64,000 nucleotides of DNA from an uncultured Veillonella sp. (GCF_900545795.1 NZ_URAR01000003.1:98717-162716), one strand, 5' to 3'. Shown: positions 43,160 to 53,214, counted from the stretch's first letter. Numbers and translations: made by a program. The notes: generated from the letters alone by a model not told the origin.

Positions 43160-44202
43160 TACGCATCCCTCCTCAATAAATACAAGAAGAAAGGCGCACC
43201 TAAAAAGGCCATAATAATACCTACAGGCACTTCAATAGGAGTAAAGGCAACCCGTCCTAAAGTATCACAGGCCACTAGCACTGTAGCGCCTAAAAAAGCT
43301 GAGCCAGGCAACAAATACGCGTAATCATTGCCAATAATCATTCGTGCCACATGAGGAATGACTAACCCTACAAAGCCCACTAAACCTGCCACACTGACTG
43401 CACTAGCAGCCAGTAAAGCCGCTACAGCAGTCATAAGAAAGCGTGTTTGCTCTACAGGAAGACCTAAGCCCTTGGCCGTTTCATCGCCTAAACTTAAAAT
43501 GGTCAATCGCTTCGCCCCTAAAAAAGCTAAGAGAAGTCCACCTATCGTATAAGGGACCAGCATGTATACATGGGGCCAGCTTCGAGCTGAAAAGCCCCCT
43601 ACCATCCACAAGAGTGCCCCTTGTACGCGATCACCATAAAATACCAGTAAAGCAGAAATGCCCGAACCTAAAAAGGCCGCCACTGCTACGCCAGCTAAAA
43701 TAATACGGGTAGGACGAATTCCATTCTTCCATGCCAATGCATAGACCATCAAAGCGGCTCCTAGAGCACCTACAAAGGCAACTAAAGGGACCAAATACTC
43801 CCAACTAGGAAATAATATGAACACTATGACGCCAGCTAAACCAGCCCCTGAAGAGACCCCTACAATCTGCGGATCTGCCAGGGGATTTTTCATAACTGCT
43901 TGCAGAATAGCCCCAGCCACAGCTAAGTTAGCACCCACTAAAGCAGCCACAATATTGCGAGGAAAGCGAATGTTCCAAATCACCATATCCTCTGTATCCA
44001 CTAATTGTGAGCTCCATAGGGTGTGCCAAATTTTATGCAAAGGAATATCAGCAGCACCATACATAAGCGATAAAATGGAACAAATAATGGCCAGCGATAA
44101 AAATACAATAACCCAAGCTAAGCGCTTAACCTTACGGCCTTTTGCCGTAAGCAATTCAGATTGGCCGGTCCCAACTGAGTCCTTTTTTGATGATGAAGTC
44201 AT
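43159..44202 (-). CDS. btuC: Cobalamin-type ABC transporter permease (BtuC/FecD-like)
   Basis: 347 residues. About nine or ten membrane segments. FecCD-family marks include WNIRFPRNIVAALVGANLAV, MKNPLADPQIVGVSSGAGL and GLVGFVGLVIPHVARMIIG. Start and stop overlap with cbiC and btuD respectively (TAATG junctions), so it is tightly embedded in the biosynthetic operon. Substrate assignment to corrinoids rests on that context. Confidence 0.92.
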   Translation of the reverse strand: MTSSSKKDSVGTGQSELLTAKGRKVKRLAWVIVFLSLAIICSILSLMYGAADIPLHKIWHTLWSSQLVDTEDMVIWNIRFPRNIVAALVGANLAVAGAILQAVMKNPLADPQIVGVSSGAGLAGVIVFILFPSWEYLVPLVAFVGALGAALMVYALAWKNGIRPTRIILAGVAVAAFLGSGISALLVFYGDRVQGALLWMVGGFSARSWPHVYMLVPYTIGGLLLAFLGAKRLTILSLGDETAKGLGLPVEQTRFLMTAVAALLAASAVSVAGLVGFVGLVIPHVARMIIGNDYAYLLPGSAFLGATVLVACDTLGRVAFTPIEVPVGIIMAFLGAPFFLYLLRRDA

Positions 44203-44867
44203 TACTTCTCATCCTTCCCCTTTACAAATAGCATACCATCTCGCTTTACACCAGTATAAAGTAAGGCATTGACTACGGAGGCAGCAATCGAGCTGCCCCC
44301 TTTATTGCCCTTAACTGTAATATAAGGTACTGGGGACACTTCAATTAAATAGTCCTTAGATTCTGCGGCCCCTACAAAGCCTACGGGAATACCGATAATA
44401 AGCGCTGGCTTAACCCCTTCTTCTAGGGCAAGGCGCAATACTTCATACAGTGCTGTTGGCGCATTGCCGATAGCCACAATTTGCCCTTCTAAGGATTTGC
44501 CAAAGGTTCTCATCGCTGCAATAGACCGTGTTACGCCTAATTCTTTAGCCATTTCAGCGACCTTTTCATCCTTAATTAAGCAATGTGCTTCACTGCCGCG
44601 CAAGGCCAACGCAGCTTTATTGATGCCCGTGCGCACCATCTCTACATCGCAATATATATGCGCACCGCGCTCAATAGCTTCAATGCCCTTGGCTACAGCA
44701 TCTGGGCTCGTGCGAACAAGCTGCGCATATTCCACATCCCCTGATGCATGAATGGTACGAGAATATACGCGAATTTCATCATCCGTTAAATTTAAATCCT
44801 TTACATACGGATAAATTAGCTCCATACTTTTATCTTCAATTGCCTTGGGATTTTTAATGTAATCCAT
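44202..44867 (-). CDS. cbiC: Precorrin-8X methylmutase
   Basis: 221 residues. Moves the C11 methyl group to C12, giving cobyrinate (hydrogenobyrinate in the aerobic route). Diagnostic segments are TIHASGDVEYAQ (catalytic His), DVEMVRTGINK and GIPVGFVGAAESKDYL. It overlaps cbiJ by 14 bases and btuC by one base. Confidence 0.96.
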   Translation of the reverse strand: MDYIKNPKAIEDKSMELIYPYVKDLNLTDDEIRVYSRTIHASGDVEYAQLVRTSPDAVAKGIEAIERGAHIYCDVEMVRTGINKAALALRGSEAHCLIKDEKVAEMAKELGVTRSIAAMRTFGKSLEGQIVAIGNAPTALYEVLRLALEEGVKPALIIGIPVGFVGAAESKDYLIEVSPVPYITVKGNKGGSSIAASVVNALLYTGVKRDGMLFVKGKDEK

Positions 44868-45633
44868 TCTTTAGTTCCTCCCATAGTGTATAAAATTCAT
44901 TAATTTCAGTTATAGTTCGAGCGCCTTCTGCTGGCTTAGGGCGATCAATTACTACCACGGCCAAACCTAAATCCATAGCCGCTTGTAGCTTTGTATCTGA
45001 ACCACCTACAAGGCCTGAATTCTTCATCACCACTACATCAGCCTTTGTATCGGCAAACATAATGCGATTCATGTCATAACTAAAAGGCCCTTGCATGCCA
45101 ATAATACGCTTTGGTGAAATGCCTAAGTCTTCCATCATTTGCAATACTTCCACCGTAGGTAGAACGCGAGTCCATACCTCTTTATCCTGCAGTGCCGGAG
45201 CCGATGCAAATACATGCATCGTTTTACTCCCTGTAGTTAAGTAAATGCGCTCTCCTAAAGTGCCTGCTAATTGTGCCGCTTCTGCTTCATTAGGTACGTG
45301 ATATAACTTATCATACGTCGGTAAGGGAATCTCTTGGCGCTCAAAACGAACAAAAGGTATTTTCATCTCATCTGCGGCCTCTCGTGCCGTCGCCGTTACA
45401 ATAGCTGCATACGGATGACTCGCATCGATGAGTAATCGAATATCTTTCTCTTCAATGAGCTCTTTCATAGCCTCCTTATCAAGCCGTCCTGTATGAACTT
45501 CAATGCCCTCATGAGCGGCTAATTGCGCCCCATATTGGCTGACTACAGATACTAACACAGGTTCTTTCGTGTATGTTTGTACATCAACTGCTAAGGTACG
45601 ACCATCTAATGTACCTGCAATGACCCAAATCAT
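44854..45633 (-). CDS. cbiJ: Cobalt-precorrin-6A reductase
   Basis: 259 residues. Reduces the macrocycle of precorrin-6A. The N-terminal VIAGTLDGRTLAVDV and DASHPYAAIVTATA with VRFER are hallmarks of the CobK/CbiJ family; KNSGLVGGSDTKLQAAMDLG is the C-terminal signature. It overlaps cbiH by four bases and cbiC by 14. Confidence 0.95.
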   Translation of the reverse strand: MIWVIAGTLDGRTLAVDVQTYTKEPVLVSVVSQYGAQLAAHEGIEVHTGRLDKEAMKELIEEKDIRLLIDASHPYAAIVTATAREAADEMKIPFVRFERQEIPLPTYDKLYHVPNEAEAAQLAGTLGERIYLTTGSKTMHVFASAPALQDKEVWTRVLPTVEVLQMMEDLGISPKRIIGMQGPFSYDMNRIMFADTKADVVVMKNSGLVGGSDTKLQAAMDLGLAVVVIDRPKPAEGARTITEINEFYTLWEELKNGLH

Positions 45634-46454
45634 AATTTATAGCCTCGTGGCGTAATCATACGGCCATTCTCCACATAGGTTTGACTATTGCCAATAATTA
45701 CCAAGGTCTGCATGTCCACTTCTTCTTTAGTAAAATTCTCCAAATCTGAAATAACCATATGCTGCCCTGCACGACCTGCCTTTTGCACAATGCCTACAGG
45801 CGTTTTAGGATCTCTAAAGCGAAGTACTATGTCGCGCACTTCATCTAAATGAGTAATGCGCTTCTTGCTCCGTGGATTGTATAAAGCGATAACCATATCC
45901 CCTTCAGCACTCAAAGCTGCGCGCTTTTTAATAAGGTCCCAAGGAGTCATTAAATCGCTAAGGGAAATAACTGCAAAATCATGCATCAACGGTGCTCCTA
46001 ATACAGCTGCCGCCACATTAACAGCACTTAAGCCTGGAATAATCTCCACTGCAGGCCGCTCCGCTGCAGGCACTTTATTAGCAAGCTCCATCACTAGACC
46101 GGCCATACCATAAATGCCAGAATCACCACTAGACACAACGACTACGCGATGCCCCTCTTTAGCTAAATCAACAGCTTGTTGACAGCGGTCCACTTCCTGC
46201 ATCATAGCTGTACCAACGGTCTCTTTATCTTTAATCAAATCTTTGATTAAATCCAAATAGGTTAAGTACCCTACTACGCGATCAGCTGCTAAAATAGCCT
46301 CCTTCGCTTGAGGTGTCATAAACTCTTCATTGCCTGGGCCAATGCCAATTACTTGGATTGAACCTGTGCAATGGCTATGGTTATGCCCTGATACTTGGTT
46401 TTCTTTAGTAATAATGTTTGACTCTTCGCTTCTAATAGTGCTGTTGTCTCGCAT
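45630..46454 (-). CDS. cbiH: Cobalt-precorrin-3 C17-methyltransferase
   Basis: 274 residues. SAM-dependent methylase that contracts the ring. The core begins only at residue 32 (IQVIGIGPGNEEFMTPQA). VVSSGDSGIYGMAGLVMEL, PGLSAVNVAAAVLGAPLMHD and LYNPRSKKR are typical. The first about 31 residues, including HNHSHC, are an extra extension. They overlap the 3' end of cbiG by 106 bases in another frame. I keep the ATG at 46454 because ATAGGAG lies about ten bases upstream and no ATG or GTG exists between the cbiG stop and the core. Confidence 0.92.
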   Translation of the reverse strand: MRDNSTIRSEESNIITKENQVSGHNHSHCTGSIQVIGIGPGNEEFMTPQAKEAILAADRVVGYLTYLDLIKDLIKDKETVGTAMMQEVDRCQQAVDLAKEGHRVVVVSSGDSGIYGMAGLVMELANKVPAAERPAVEIIPGLSAVNVAAAVLGAPLMHDFAVISLSDLMTPWDLIKKRAALSAEGDMVIALYNPRSKKRITHLDEVRDIVLRFRDPKTPVGIVQKAGRAGQHMVISDLENFTKEEVDMQTLVIIGNSQTYVENGRMITPRGYKL

Positions 46455-47650
46455 ACGTTGCCTACTCCTATCGTTTCTTTTACAAATTTGGACTCTTCCA
46501 GTCCTTGGGACTCAATAATGTATTCTATCGCTTCTGGGGTGTGAAAATGAATCGGTATATTCAATTCCCTAGCTGCTTGTAATAATCCAATTTCATCAGA
46601 TTTGACCGTAACGGAGCCTATACTTTGAACACTGTAAAGACTCCGTCCAATGCTCTCCAATGCATCTAATATAGCTGCTTTAATATAGTCAGCCGAAGTG
46701 CCTCGGCGACAGCCAATGCCTAAAGTTATTGATTTAGGGCGCAATACTAAAGTGCGCGGTCCCCTAGGGATAACTAAATCAGTAATAACAACCTGTGCCG
46801 CATCAAGATTGCCGCAAGCAGCCCGACCAGTAACGGTCAATGGGTTAAAACACTGTACCGCAATCCCCATTTCTTTTGCCAGCTTTTTATAATAACTAGA
46901 GAAATATAAAGTATCATCTAAATAGTATGGCACTATTTCTTTTGCTACAATGGCCGCATTTACTTCTTTTAATACAGAAAAATCCTCTACAGCAGCTGAC
47001 AGTTTTCTAGCCAATACATCGGGAGCCGGTAAACCATTGACGTCAGTCGCTGTAGTGATGACTGGTGTGGCACTAACTAATTGAGCTAGCTCAGCAGTCC
47101 ACTCATTGGCGCCTCCTAGATGACCGGACAGTAGGCTAATAGCAAACTGACCTTGCTCATCCATTACAACTACAGCAGGGTCTACTGATTTATGTTTAAT
47201 ATAAGGGGCTATCATGCGCACCACAATGCCCGTCGCCATAATAAACAACAAACGATCATATTGCCCCATCAAGTCTTTCATTAATGAGGATAAACTGCTA
47301 AATGTTGTCACGCCATTTTTATCACTAATATTATCACTAATGTTAGCCCTTGTTTGACTGATATAGTCTTCATTCATATATGCCTTGACTGCATTATCTT
47401 TACCAATAGGGCCATTACTTATATGTGCCTTAAGTGAATTGTCTTGATCCATACAATCTTGGCTTAAATCTGCCCTACTTGTATGGTCTTTGCTTGTACC
47501 AACTTGGCATATTTTTCCATGGCTCTCACGGCCTTCTTTTTCATAACTGTGAATATAATCCTCCGCTGAGGCCAATCGCAGTAATTGTTGCTTCACTTTT
47601 TGCCCTAATTCAGCACCACTACGAGTAACTGAAATGATGGCTGTCTTCAC
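46349..47650 (-). CDS. cbiG: Cobalt-precorrin-5A hydrolase with low-complexity insertion
   Basis: 433 residues, GTG start behind GGGAGG. Opens the delta-lactone and releases acetaldehyde. The central domain (LLFIMATGIVVRMIAPYI, LLSGHLGGANEWTAELA, TTATDVNGLPAPD) and the C-terminal domain (LGIGCRRGTSADYIKAAI ... KTKYQGITIAIAQ) are complete. Residues about 35-110 are an Asp/Asn/Ser-rich insertion with imperfect repeats that typical CbiG proteins lack. The conserved C-terminus overlaps the start of cbiH. Confidence 0.93.
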   Translation of the reverse strand: MKTAIISVTRSGAELGQKVKQQLLRLASAEDYIHSYEKEGRESHGKICQVGTSKDHTSRADLSQDCMDQDNSLKAHISNGPIGKDNAVKAYMNEDYISQTRANISDNISDKNGVTTFSSLSSLMKDLMGQYDRLLFIMATGIVVRMIAPYIKHKSVDPAVVVMDEQGQFAISLLSGHLGGANEWTAELAQLVSATPVITTATDVNGLPAPDVLARKLSAAVEDFSVLKEVNAAIVAKEIVPYYLDDTLYFSSYYKKLAKEMGIAVQCFNPLTVTGRAACGNLDAAQVVITDLVIPRGPRTLVLRPKSITLGIGCRRGTSADYIKAAILDALESIGRSLYSVQSIGSVTVKSDEIGLLQAARELNIPIHFHTPEAIEYIIESQGLEESKFVKETIGVGNVCETTALLEAKSQTLLLKKTKYQGITIAIAQVQSK

Positions 47651-47817
47651 CTAGCTCACCTCCCATACTTTACAATATATACTTTACACTTTATACTTTC
47701 ACGCCTGAAAGCTTTCACATAATTATATCTTCCTAGCTTATTTACGTATTTATATTTTCATAACTTATTTTCATAACTTATTTTCGTAGCGTATTCTCGT
47801 ATTTATATCTTCGCAGC

Positions 47818-48672
47818 TTATTCTTTGGAGCTCCGGTACATGTGACTAAAACCTTTATCATATAGTTTAGACAATTCATAATCACTATCTAACACTTTGC
47901 TCACTACGATCATAGCTTGACGCAATACACCTTCCTTGGCTACTATTTGAGCAATATTCTCCAATGTACCACGAATAATGCGCTGGTCAGGCCAAGACGC
48001 CTTCACCACAATGGCCACTGGTGTAGATGGCGCATAGCCACCACTAATTAATTCAGCTACCACTTTATCCATCATCTGCACACTGAGGAAAATACACATA
48101 GTCGCTTCATGAGTTGCTAACAGAGCTAATTTCTCCTTTGGTGGCATCGGAGTACGCCCTTCCATACGTGTAATAATAACCGTTTGTGACACATTAGGAA
48201 GTGTATACTCTTGTTTCAATGCAGCTGCCGTAGCTAAAAAAGAGCTCACGCCTGGCACAACTTCATAGGAGATACCTGCCTCTTCTAAAGCATCCATTTG
48301 CTCTTGAATAGCCCCATAAATGGCAGGATCACCAGTATGTAAACGAACTATCATTTTACCTTCTGCTGCGCCTGCTTTCATAACAGCTAATACTTCATCT
48401 AAATTCATAGTGGCACTATTGTATATATGACAGCTCTCTTTACATGCATCTAAAATCTCCGGATTTACTAAAGATCCTGCATAAATCACAATATCTGCCG
48501 TACTTACTAGGCGAAAGCCCTTTCTCGTAATGAGCTCTGGGTCCCCAGGACCTGCGCCTACAAAATACACACTACTCATAGACATTTCAGTTAGGTCCTC
48601 AGCCTTTTCTGTGTCTTGCTTGGCAGAAGTCAACTGCGTACTATTAATTGCATCTTGCAATAAATTTTCCAT
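47818..48672 (-). CDS. cbiF: Cobalt-precorrin-4 C11-methyltransferase
   Basis: 284 residues, GGAGG ribosome binding site. The methylase core begins at about residue 32 with SSVYFVGAGPGDPELITRKG; IYAGSLVNPEIL, RLHTGDPAIYGAIQEQ and PGVSSFLATAAALKQEYTLP identify the CbiF/CobM subfamily. The first about 30 residues are a non-conserved extension. A 167-base spacer of simple repeats separates it from cbiG. cbiT lies 11 bases upstream. Confidence 0.95.
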   Translation of the reverse strand: MENLLQDAINSTQLTSAKQDTEKAEDLTEMSMSSVYFVGAGPGDPELITRKGFRLVSTADIVIYAGSLVNPEILDACKESCHIYNSATMNLDEVLAVMKAGAAEGKMIVRLHTGDPAIYGAIQEQMDALEEAGISYEVVPGVSSFLATAAALKQEYTLPNVSQTVIITRMEGRTPMPPKEKLALLATHEATMCIFLSVQMMDKVVAELISGGYAPSTPVAIVVKASWPDQRIIRGTLENIAQIVAKEGVLRQAMIVVSKVLDSDYELSKLYDKGFSHMYRSSKE

Positions 48673-48683
48673 CTCTGACCTCC

Positions 48684-49253
48684 TTATTGTTTCTCGGCCA
48701 CTACAATAAAAATAGGACTCAAAGGATCCATCATATGATATGGGCCAGCTTTTTTAAATCGGCTTACACTCATTTGATACCCTTCATATGTATAAGGGCG
48801 ATTTTTTAAGGCTTTTAATATAGTGTAACCAGTCTCCATTGTTACAGCTGTAACAACTAAACGCCCACCAGGCTTTAATAGCCCTTCTACGGCATCTAAA
48901 ATAGCCTCCATGCCACCAGCACTACCACCAATAATTACAGCATCTAATGGTGGTAAGGAATCCATTCCCTCCGGCGCTTTAGCCTCAATCACAGTTAAAT
49001 TCTTCACATTAAATTTTTCTTTATTTTGCTCAATTAAGGCTACGCCTTTCGCAAAGCGTTCAATAGCATATACATGCCCTTGTGGTGCCCCTAAGGCGGC
49101 TTCAATGGAAATAGATCCAGTACCAGCCCCTACATCGAGAACTACACTATCTTCCTTTATATGTGCCTCACTCAGCACGGCCATGCGAATCTCACGCTTC
49201 GTCATGGGCACATCGCCGCGAATAAACTCTTCATCTTTAATTCCAAAAAACAT
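48684..49253 (-). CDS. cbiT: Cobalt-precorrin-6B C15-methyltransferase (decarboxylating)
   Basis: 189 residues. Rossmann-fold SAM methyltransferase with GIKDEEFIRGDVPMTKREIR, motif I DVGAGTGSISIEAAL and GGSAGGMEAILDAV. It pairs with CbiE to methylate C5 and C15 and decarboxylate C12. The ribosome binding site is weak. cbiE is a separate gene 107 bases upstream, unlike the fused CobL of the aerobic pathway. Confidence 0.95.
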   Translation of the reverse strand: MFFGIKDEEFIRGDVPMTKREIRMAVLSEAHIKEDSVVLDVGAGTGSISIEAALGAPQGHVYAIERFAKGVALIEQNKEKFNVKNLTVIEAKAPEGMDSLPPLDAVIIGGSAGGMEAILDAVEGLLKPGGRLVVTAVTMETGYTILKALKNRPYTYEGYQMSVSRFKKAGPYHMMDPLSPIFIVVAEKQ

Positions 49254-49360
49254 ACAATTCTCTGCCTCTATCTAGTAAACTATATTGCCATATATTGTTA
49301 ATTGCCATGTATTTTGCCATGTTCTCTTGATTTCCATTTGTCATCAATTACCACTGGTGC

Positions 49361-49987
49361 TTAATTTTTATGAGCGAAGGCAATAATTACAGCATGTTCA
49401 AATCCCGTTGTTTGACTCATACTTTGAATCGTCAATTCCTCAATATGTTCATCTTCATAACTCAGCCGTTCACAACCAACTATGCGGCAATCACTAGGCC
49501 AACCATGGTCATGCAAAATTTGAGCAATAGCCGCTCCATTGTGAACTTTATCAGTTAAAAAGCCTAATTTGCGATGGGGCTCATAACGAAGTGCCTCTTC
49601 TGGTGGCACACGGCCATGAAAACTCAATAAATCGGCATCTTGCCAAACTTCTTGAATCCTTGCAAAAGCAAATATCATCGCACTAATACCAGGAATAACT
49701 TCCATGGGCTGATCTGGCAAGGTCTTCTTCAAGTAAGGCAATAAGCTATAATAACCTGTATCACCACTAACTAAGACCACCACATCGTGTTCGCCTAATT
49801 GTTCTTTAATCCAATGTACTAAATCAGACAAAGAGCCCTTTATGGCATATGTAATTTGATGAGGCTGAGCAAAATCAGCTAAGGCCCGTTCACTGCCCAC
49901 TAAAACGGGGGCTTCTTTAATTAATTGTAGCCCCCTAGGCACTACATAATCAGGATTACCTGGCCCAATTCCTACTACATAGAGCAA
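49361..49987 (-). CDS. cbiE: Cobalt-precorrin-7 C5-methyltransferase
   Basis: 208 residues, TTG start with GAGGAGG nine bases upstream, overlapping the end of cbiD by 13 bases. SAM methylase fold: VVGIGPGNPDYVVPRG at the N-terminus, VLVSGDTGYYSLLPYLKK and IPGISAMIFAFARI. Length fits single-domain CbiE. Confidence 0.94.
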   Translation of the reverse strand: MLYVVGIGPGNPDYVVPRGLQLIKEAPVLVGSERALADFAQPHQITYAIKGSLSDLVHWIKEQLGEHDVVVLVSGDTGYYSLLPYLKKTLPDQPMEVIPGISAMIFAFARIQEVWQDADLLSFHGRVPPEEALRYEPHRKLGFLTDKVHNGAAIAQILHDHGWPSDCRIVGCERLSYEDEHIEELTIQSMSQTTGFEHAVIIAFAHKN

Positions 49988-51180
49988 TGCCAGCCCTCCT
50001 CTCGTAAAAACTGCGTAGCCTGTGCATCACAAGCTAAGATAGTGCCGTCTAAATTGGCAATAATAACGCCCACGTCTGCATCACCACTAATATAGCGAGC
50101 GCTGCGCAAAGCGGCTCGATCCGCTACACGCTGATACACCGCTGTCAAACCTTCTCGCTCTAAAATAGTATGTACTGCTTCTGTAGTCTGGCAATCCATT
50201 ATCTCCTGCGCCACAGCTTGTGAAGCGCCTTCTAACGCTGCATAAGCCACTAAGGTTTCAATGCGCCCATCGCTCATGCGATTGTGCGTATGAAAACTGC
50301 CAGAAGCTAATTTTACAATTTTACCAATGTGGCCAATCAACAAAATACGCTTAAAGCCTATTTGTACTGCTTGTTCTAACATAAAGCCAATAAAATTGCT
50401 CGTCTCAGCCATCTGCTCCGCAGGAATACCCAATTGCTTCTCCCCTAGGTCACGACCAATGCGCCCTGGCACGAGCACAGCTGTTTTATAACCACTGGCC
50501 TTCATCACCTGTAAATGAGGGATTAAAGAATTTTTAAACCCTTCTTCGCTCATGGGCTTTACAATTCCAGTGGTACCAATGATGGAAATACCACCTTCTA
50601 TGCCCAATGTACCATTTAATGTTTTTTTAGCTAATTCTAGCCCTGTTGGCACCGATACAGTAACAAGTAAACCTTTATAGCCTCCTTCAACCATATCTAC
50701 GCCTTTACTCGCTTTAATGCCTTCAGCTGTCTCTCTGCCCTTAATACGCTTAATCTCATTAATACTTTTAATAGTCTCTCGAAATTCTTCATACACCTGT
50801 GCCATCATGGTCCGTGGCCCTGGGTTAATAGCCGGCTCGCCAGGCTCCAAAGCAAGACCCGATTTAGTCACTGTGCCCACACCATGACCAGCTCTAAACT
50901 GAAGTCCATCATCTGTGGTGAGCTCAATCGTGGTAATAATCTGTGCACCATGAGTCACATCAGGGTCATCGCCACCATCCTTAATGACAATGGCCTGCGC
51001 ACTATGAGGTGACAGCACGCGCACATCATTAATGGGCAATTCTAACGCTACGCCTTGAGGATTTAACACTGACACAGTGCTTACATATTCATCCTGTAAT
51101 AAGGCCAGTAAGGCCGCCTTCATGCCCGCCGCTGCACTGGCTCCTGTGGTATAGCCACCACGCAATTCCTTTTGTGCCAT
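49975..51180 (-). CDS. cbiD: Cobalt-precorrin-5B C1-methyltransferase
   Basis: 401 residues. The N-terminal GGYTTGASAAAGMKAAL and GHGVGTVTKSGLALEPGEPAINPGP are diagnostic, as are GGISIIGTTGIVKPMSEEGF and LIGHIGKIVKLASGSFHTHN. Specific to the anaerobic pathway. First gene of the operon cbiD-E-T-F-G-H-J-C-btuC-btuD. No cobalamin riboswitch was found in the 240 bases upstream, in contrast to the btuF unit. Confidence 0.96.
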   Translation of the reverse strand: MAQKELRGGYTTGASAAAGMKAALLALLQDEYVSTVSVLNPQGVALELPINDVRVLSPHSAQAIVIKDGGDDPDVTHGAQIITTIELTTDDGLQFRAGHGVGTVTKSGLALEPGEPAINPGPRTMMAQVYEEFRETIKSINEIKRIKGRETAEGIKASKGVDMVEGGYKGLLVTVSVPTGLELAKKTLNGTLGIEGGISIIGTTGIVKPMSEEGFKNSLIPHLQVMKASGYKTAVLVPGRIGRDLGEKQLGIPAEQMAETSNFIGFMLEQAVQIGFKRILLIGHIGKIVKLASGSFHTHNRMSDGRIETLVAYAALEGASQAVAQEIMDCQTTEAVHTILEREGLTAVYQRVADRAALRSARYISGDADVGVIIANLDGTILACDAQATQFLREEGWHCSM

Positions 51181-51352
51181 TGACTCGTCCTTTCACACAT
51201 GTATCCTACTTGCGCTCATTGTATTGACTCATTCCATAAGTCACTTTATAGTCCCCACTTTAAGCTCACTTCATGACTCTCATTTCTATCTCATTCCATA
51301 AGCTCATTTCATGACCCTCAGCGACATCTCAATCCAGGCCCTAAAGTAAGCA

Positions 51353-51377
51353 AAGAGCAGCGATATACGCTGCTCTT
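51353..51377 (-). terminator. Hairpin after yajQ-type gene
   Basis: AAGAGCAGCG (51353-51362) pairs with CGCTGCTCTT (51368-51377), perfect 10-bp stem, 43 bases past the stop at 51421. The T-run on the minus strand is short (CTTTG), so termination strength is uncertain. Confidence 0.55.
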
Positions 51378-51420
51378 CTAGCCTCATGAAAATACAATTT
51401 GTCTTGACAATCCCACACAA

Positions 51421-51915
51421 TTAAGAGCGGAAGTTTACAAATTGTAGCTCCACTGGTAAATCCTGTTGCTTAAGCATTTGAATTACTTCTTGCAAAGAAT
51501 CTTTATCCTTACCAGTTACGCGCACTTGATCTTCCATAATTTGCGCTTGCACTTTTAACTTCATATTTTTAATCATTTTAACTACATTCTTAGCCGTTTC
51601 TTTATCAATACCTTTTTTAATGGTAATGATTTGACGCACTGTAGCACCAGAAGCTGGTTCTACTTTACCATAATCTAAATTTTTAAGCGCCACATTACGC
51701 TTTACCATTTTGCCTTTAATTACATCCACAACGGCATTGAGTTTATATTCATCATCAGAGATAACTTTAATCGTTTCTCCTTCAAGAGTAATTTCAGATT
51801 TACTACCGCGGAAATCATAGCGTGTGCCAATTTCCTTTTTTGCTTGATTTACTGCATTATCCACTTCTTGCATATTTACTTCTGATACAACGTCAAATGA
51901 ACAATCTTTAGCCAT
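51421..51915 (-). CDS. yajQ: YajQ-family nucleotide-binding protein
   Basis: 164 residues. The family has two ferredoxin-like domains. The start [33 protein letters not shown] and the end [13 protein letters not shown] are nearly invariant in it. Some members bind cyclic di-GMP; RNA binding has also been suggested. AGGAGG ribosome binding site. Its presence is interesting because a possible cyclic-di-GMP-related name attaches, in my memory only, to the module at the left end of the window. Monocistronic. Confidence 0.94.
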   Translation of the reverse strand: MAKDCSFDVVSEVNMQEVDNAVNQAKKEIGTRYDFRGSKSEITLEGETIKVISDDEYKLNAVVDVIKGKMVKRNVALKNLDYGKVEPASGATVRQIITIKKGIDKETAKNVVKMIKNMKLKVQAQIMEDQVRVTGKDKDSLQEVIQMLKQQDLPVELQFVNFRS

Positions 51916-52079
51916 GTATGACTCCTCCTAGTATACTAATAAAAACTATAGGTATATTATACCATTTTTATCTCCATTTTGAATATTGTTAAAATAGCAA
52001 TTCACTATAATTTGGTAATCCTTGTGCATTTCATCACTCTTCGATACAATGAGATGATACTAAAAAAATGAGGTATACT

Positions 52080-53012
52080 ATGAACTCGTATTCTACAGAA
52101 AAAAATATATTTTTAGATGATAAATCAATAATAGAAAAACCATTGCTCCAATTGACAATCGATCCTGAAGTGATTCGCACGTCCGTCAATCACGCGGTGC
52201 GCCGTGAAGGCGTTTCACAAGCCTTGCGTCGCCGCCTTCGCACTGACGGCATCATTTTTATCAATCAAGAGCGAGCCCATTGGGACAGCTTGCTAAAAGG
52301 CGGCGATGAGTTAGCCATTTATTGGCAAGCTGAACCACAGTTTGAACCTTGGCCTATGGAGCCACCCATTGTTTTTGAAGATGACCATCTCTTAGTCATC
52401 AATAAACCCACTGGTTGGCTCATGCACCCCACTTCGACGGAGCGCCATCATACCTTAGCGAATAGCGTCATCTATTACTATCAGCGTACAGGTCAAACAA
52501 CGGCTGCCTTTCACCCCGTCCATCGTCTCGACAAAGATACTTCTGGCCTCGTTATCTTAGCCAAAAATGCCTTAGTGCAACACGCCTTTACTAAACAGCG
52601 GATTTATATTCAAAAAACCTATGAAGGACTTTGTGAAGGCCCCTTCCCTTGCGAAAAATTAAGCGTCCATTGGCCTATTAGTCGCAAGCCTGGCAGCATT
52701 ATCGAGCGGCAGTGTTCCATCTATGGCAAACCGGCTCGCACCGATATAACGCGACTAGCTGTTAGCAAGCGATTATCTCATATAAAATTCATACTTCACA
52801 CAGGGCGAACGCACCAAATCCGTGTGCACATGAGCTATTTAGGCTATCCTTTACTAGGCGATGATCTATACGGTGGTTCTTTAGATTTACTTACTACACA
52901 AGCACTACACGCCAGTGGGCTTCAATTTGTCCACCCTATGACAAATCAGATTTTGCAACTTCAAGCAGAGCTTCCTGAGAATTGGAAACCCTTACTAACT
53001 ATGTATTTTTAA
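52080..53012 (+). CDS. RluA/RluD-family RNA pseudouridine synthase
   Basis: 310 residues from the ATG at 52080, which has GAGG seven bases upstream; an ATG at 52068 overlaps that site. Catalytic motif HRLDKDTSGLVILAKN contains the active Asp; GRTHQIRVHMSYLGYPLLGD completes the signature. The N-terminal S4-like part (VSQALRRRLRTDGIIFINQ) is present though short. Target (23S rRNA or tRNA) cannot be told. It is divergent from yajQ. Confidence 0.92.
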   Translation: MNSYSTEKNIFLDDKSIIEKPLLQLTIDPEVIRTSVNHAVRREGVSQALRRRLRTDGIIFINQERAHWDSLLKGGDELAIYWQAEPQFEPWPMEPPIVFEDDHLLVINKPTGWLMHPTSTERHHTLANSVIYYYQRTGQTTAAFHPVHRLDKDTSGLVILAKNALVQHAFTKQRIYIQKTYEGLCEGPFPCEKLSVHWPISRKPGSIIERQCSIYGKPARTDITRLAVSKRLSHIKFILHTGRTHQIRVHMSYLGYPLLGDDLYGGSLDLLTTQALHASGLQFVHPMTNQILQLQAELPENWKPLLTMYF

Positions 53013-53214
53013 ACAATTCTAAGCAAATTATAGAGTCAAAATTTTCAAAGATTATACTCCGTCCACAGCTTGCTATGCATAAATTGTAGTAGCCCTTTAC
53101 GGCGCTTCTTGCTATACTGAAATTGATGTAAACTTTCAACTAAAATATGACAGATATACCTAAAGTAATCTGCCAACTATTTTATGTATGGACTGATGTC
53201 CAAGGAGGAAAATT

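Noticed and set aside
51181..51420. Cobalamin riboswitch expected before the cbiD operon
   Set aside because: Searched by eye for the B12 box and the core motif; neither is present.
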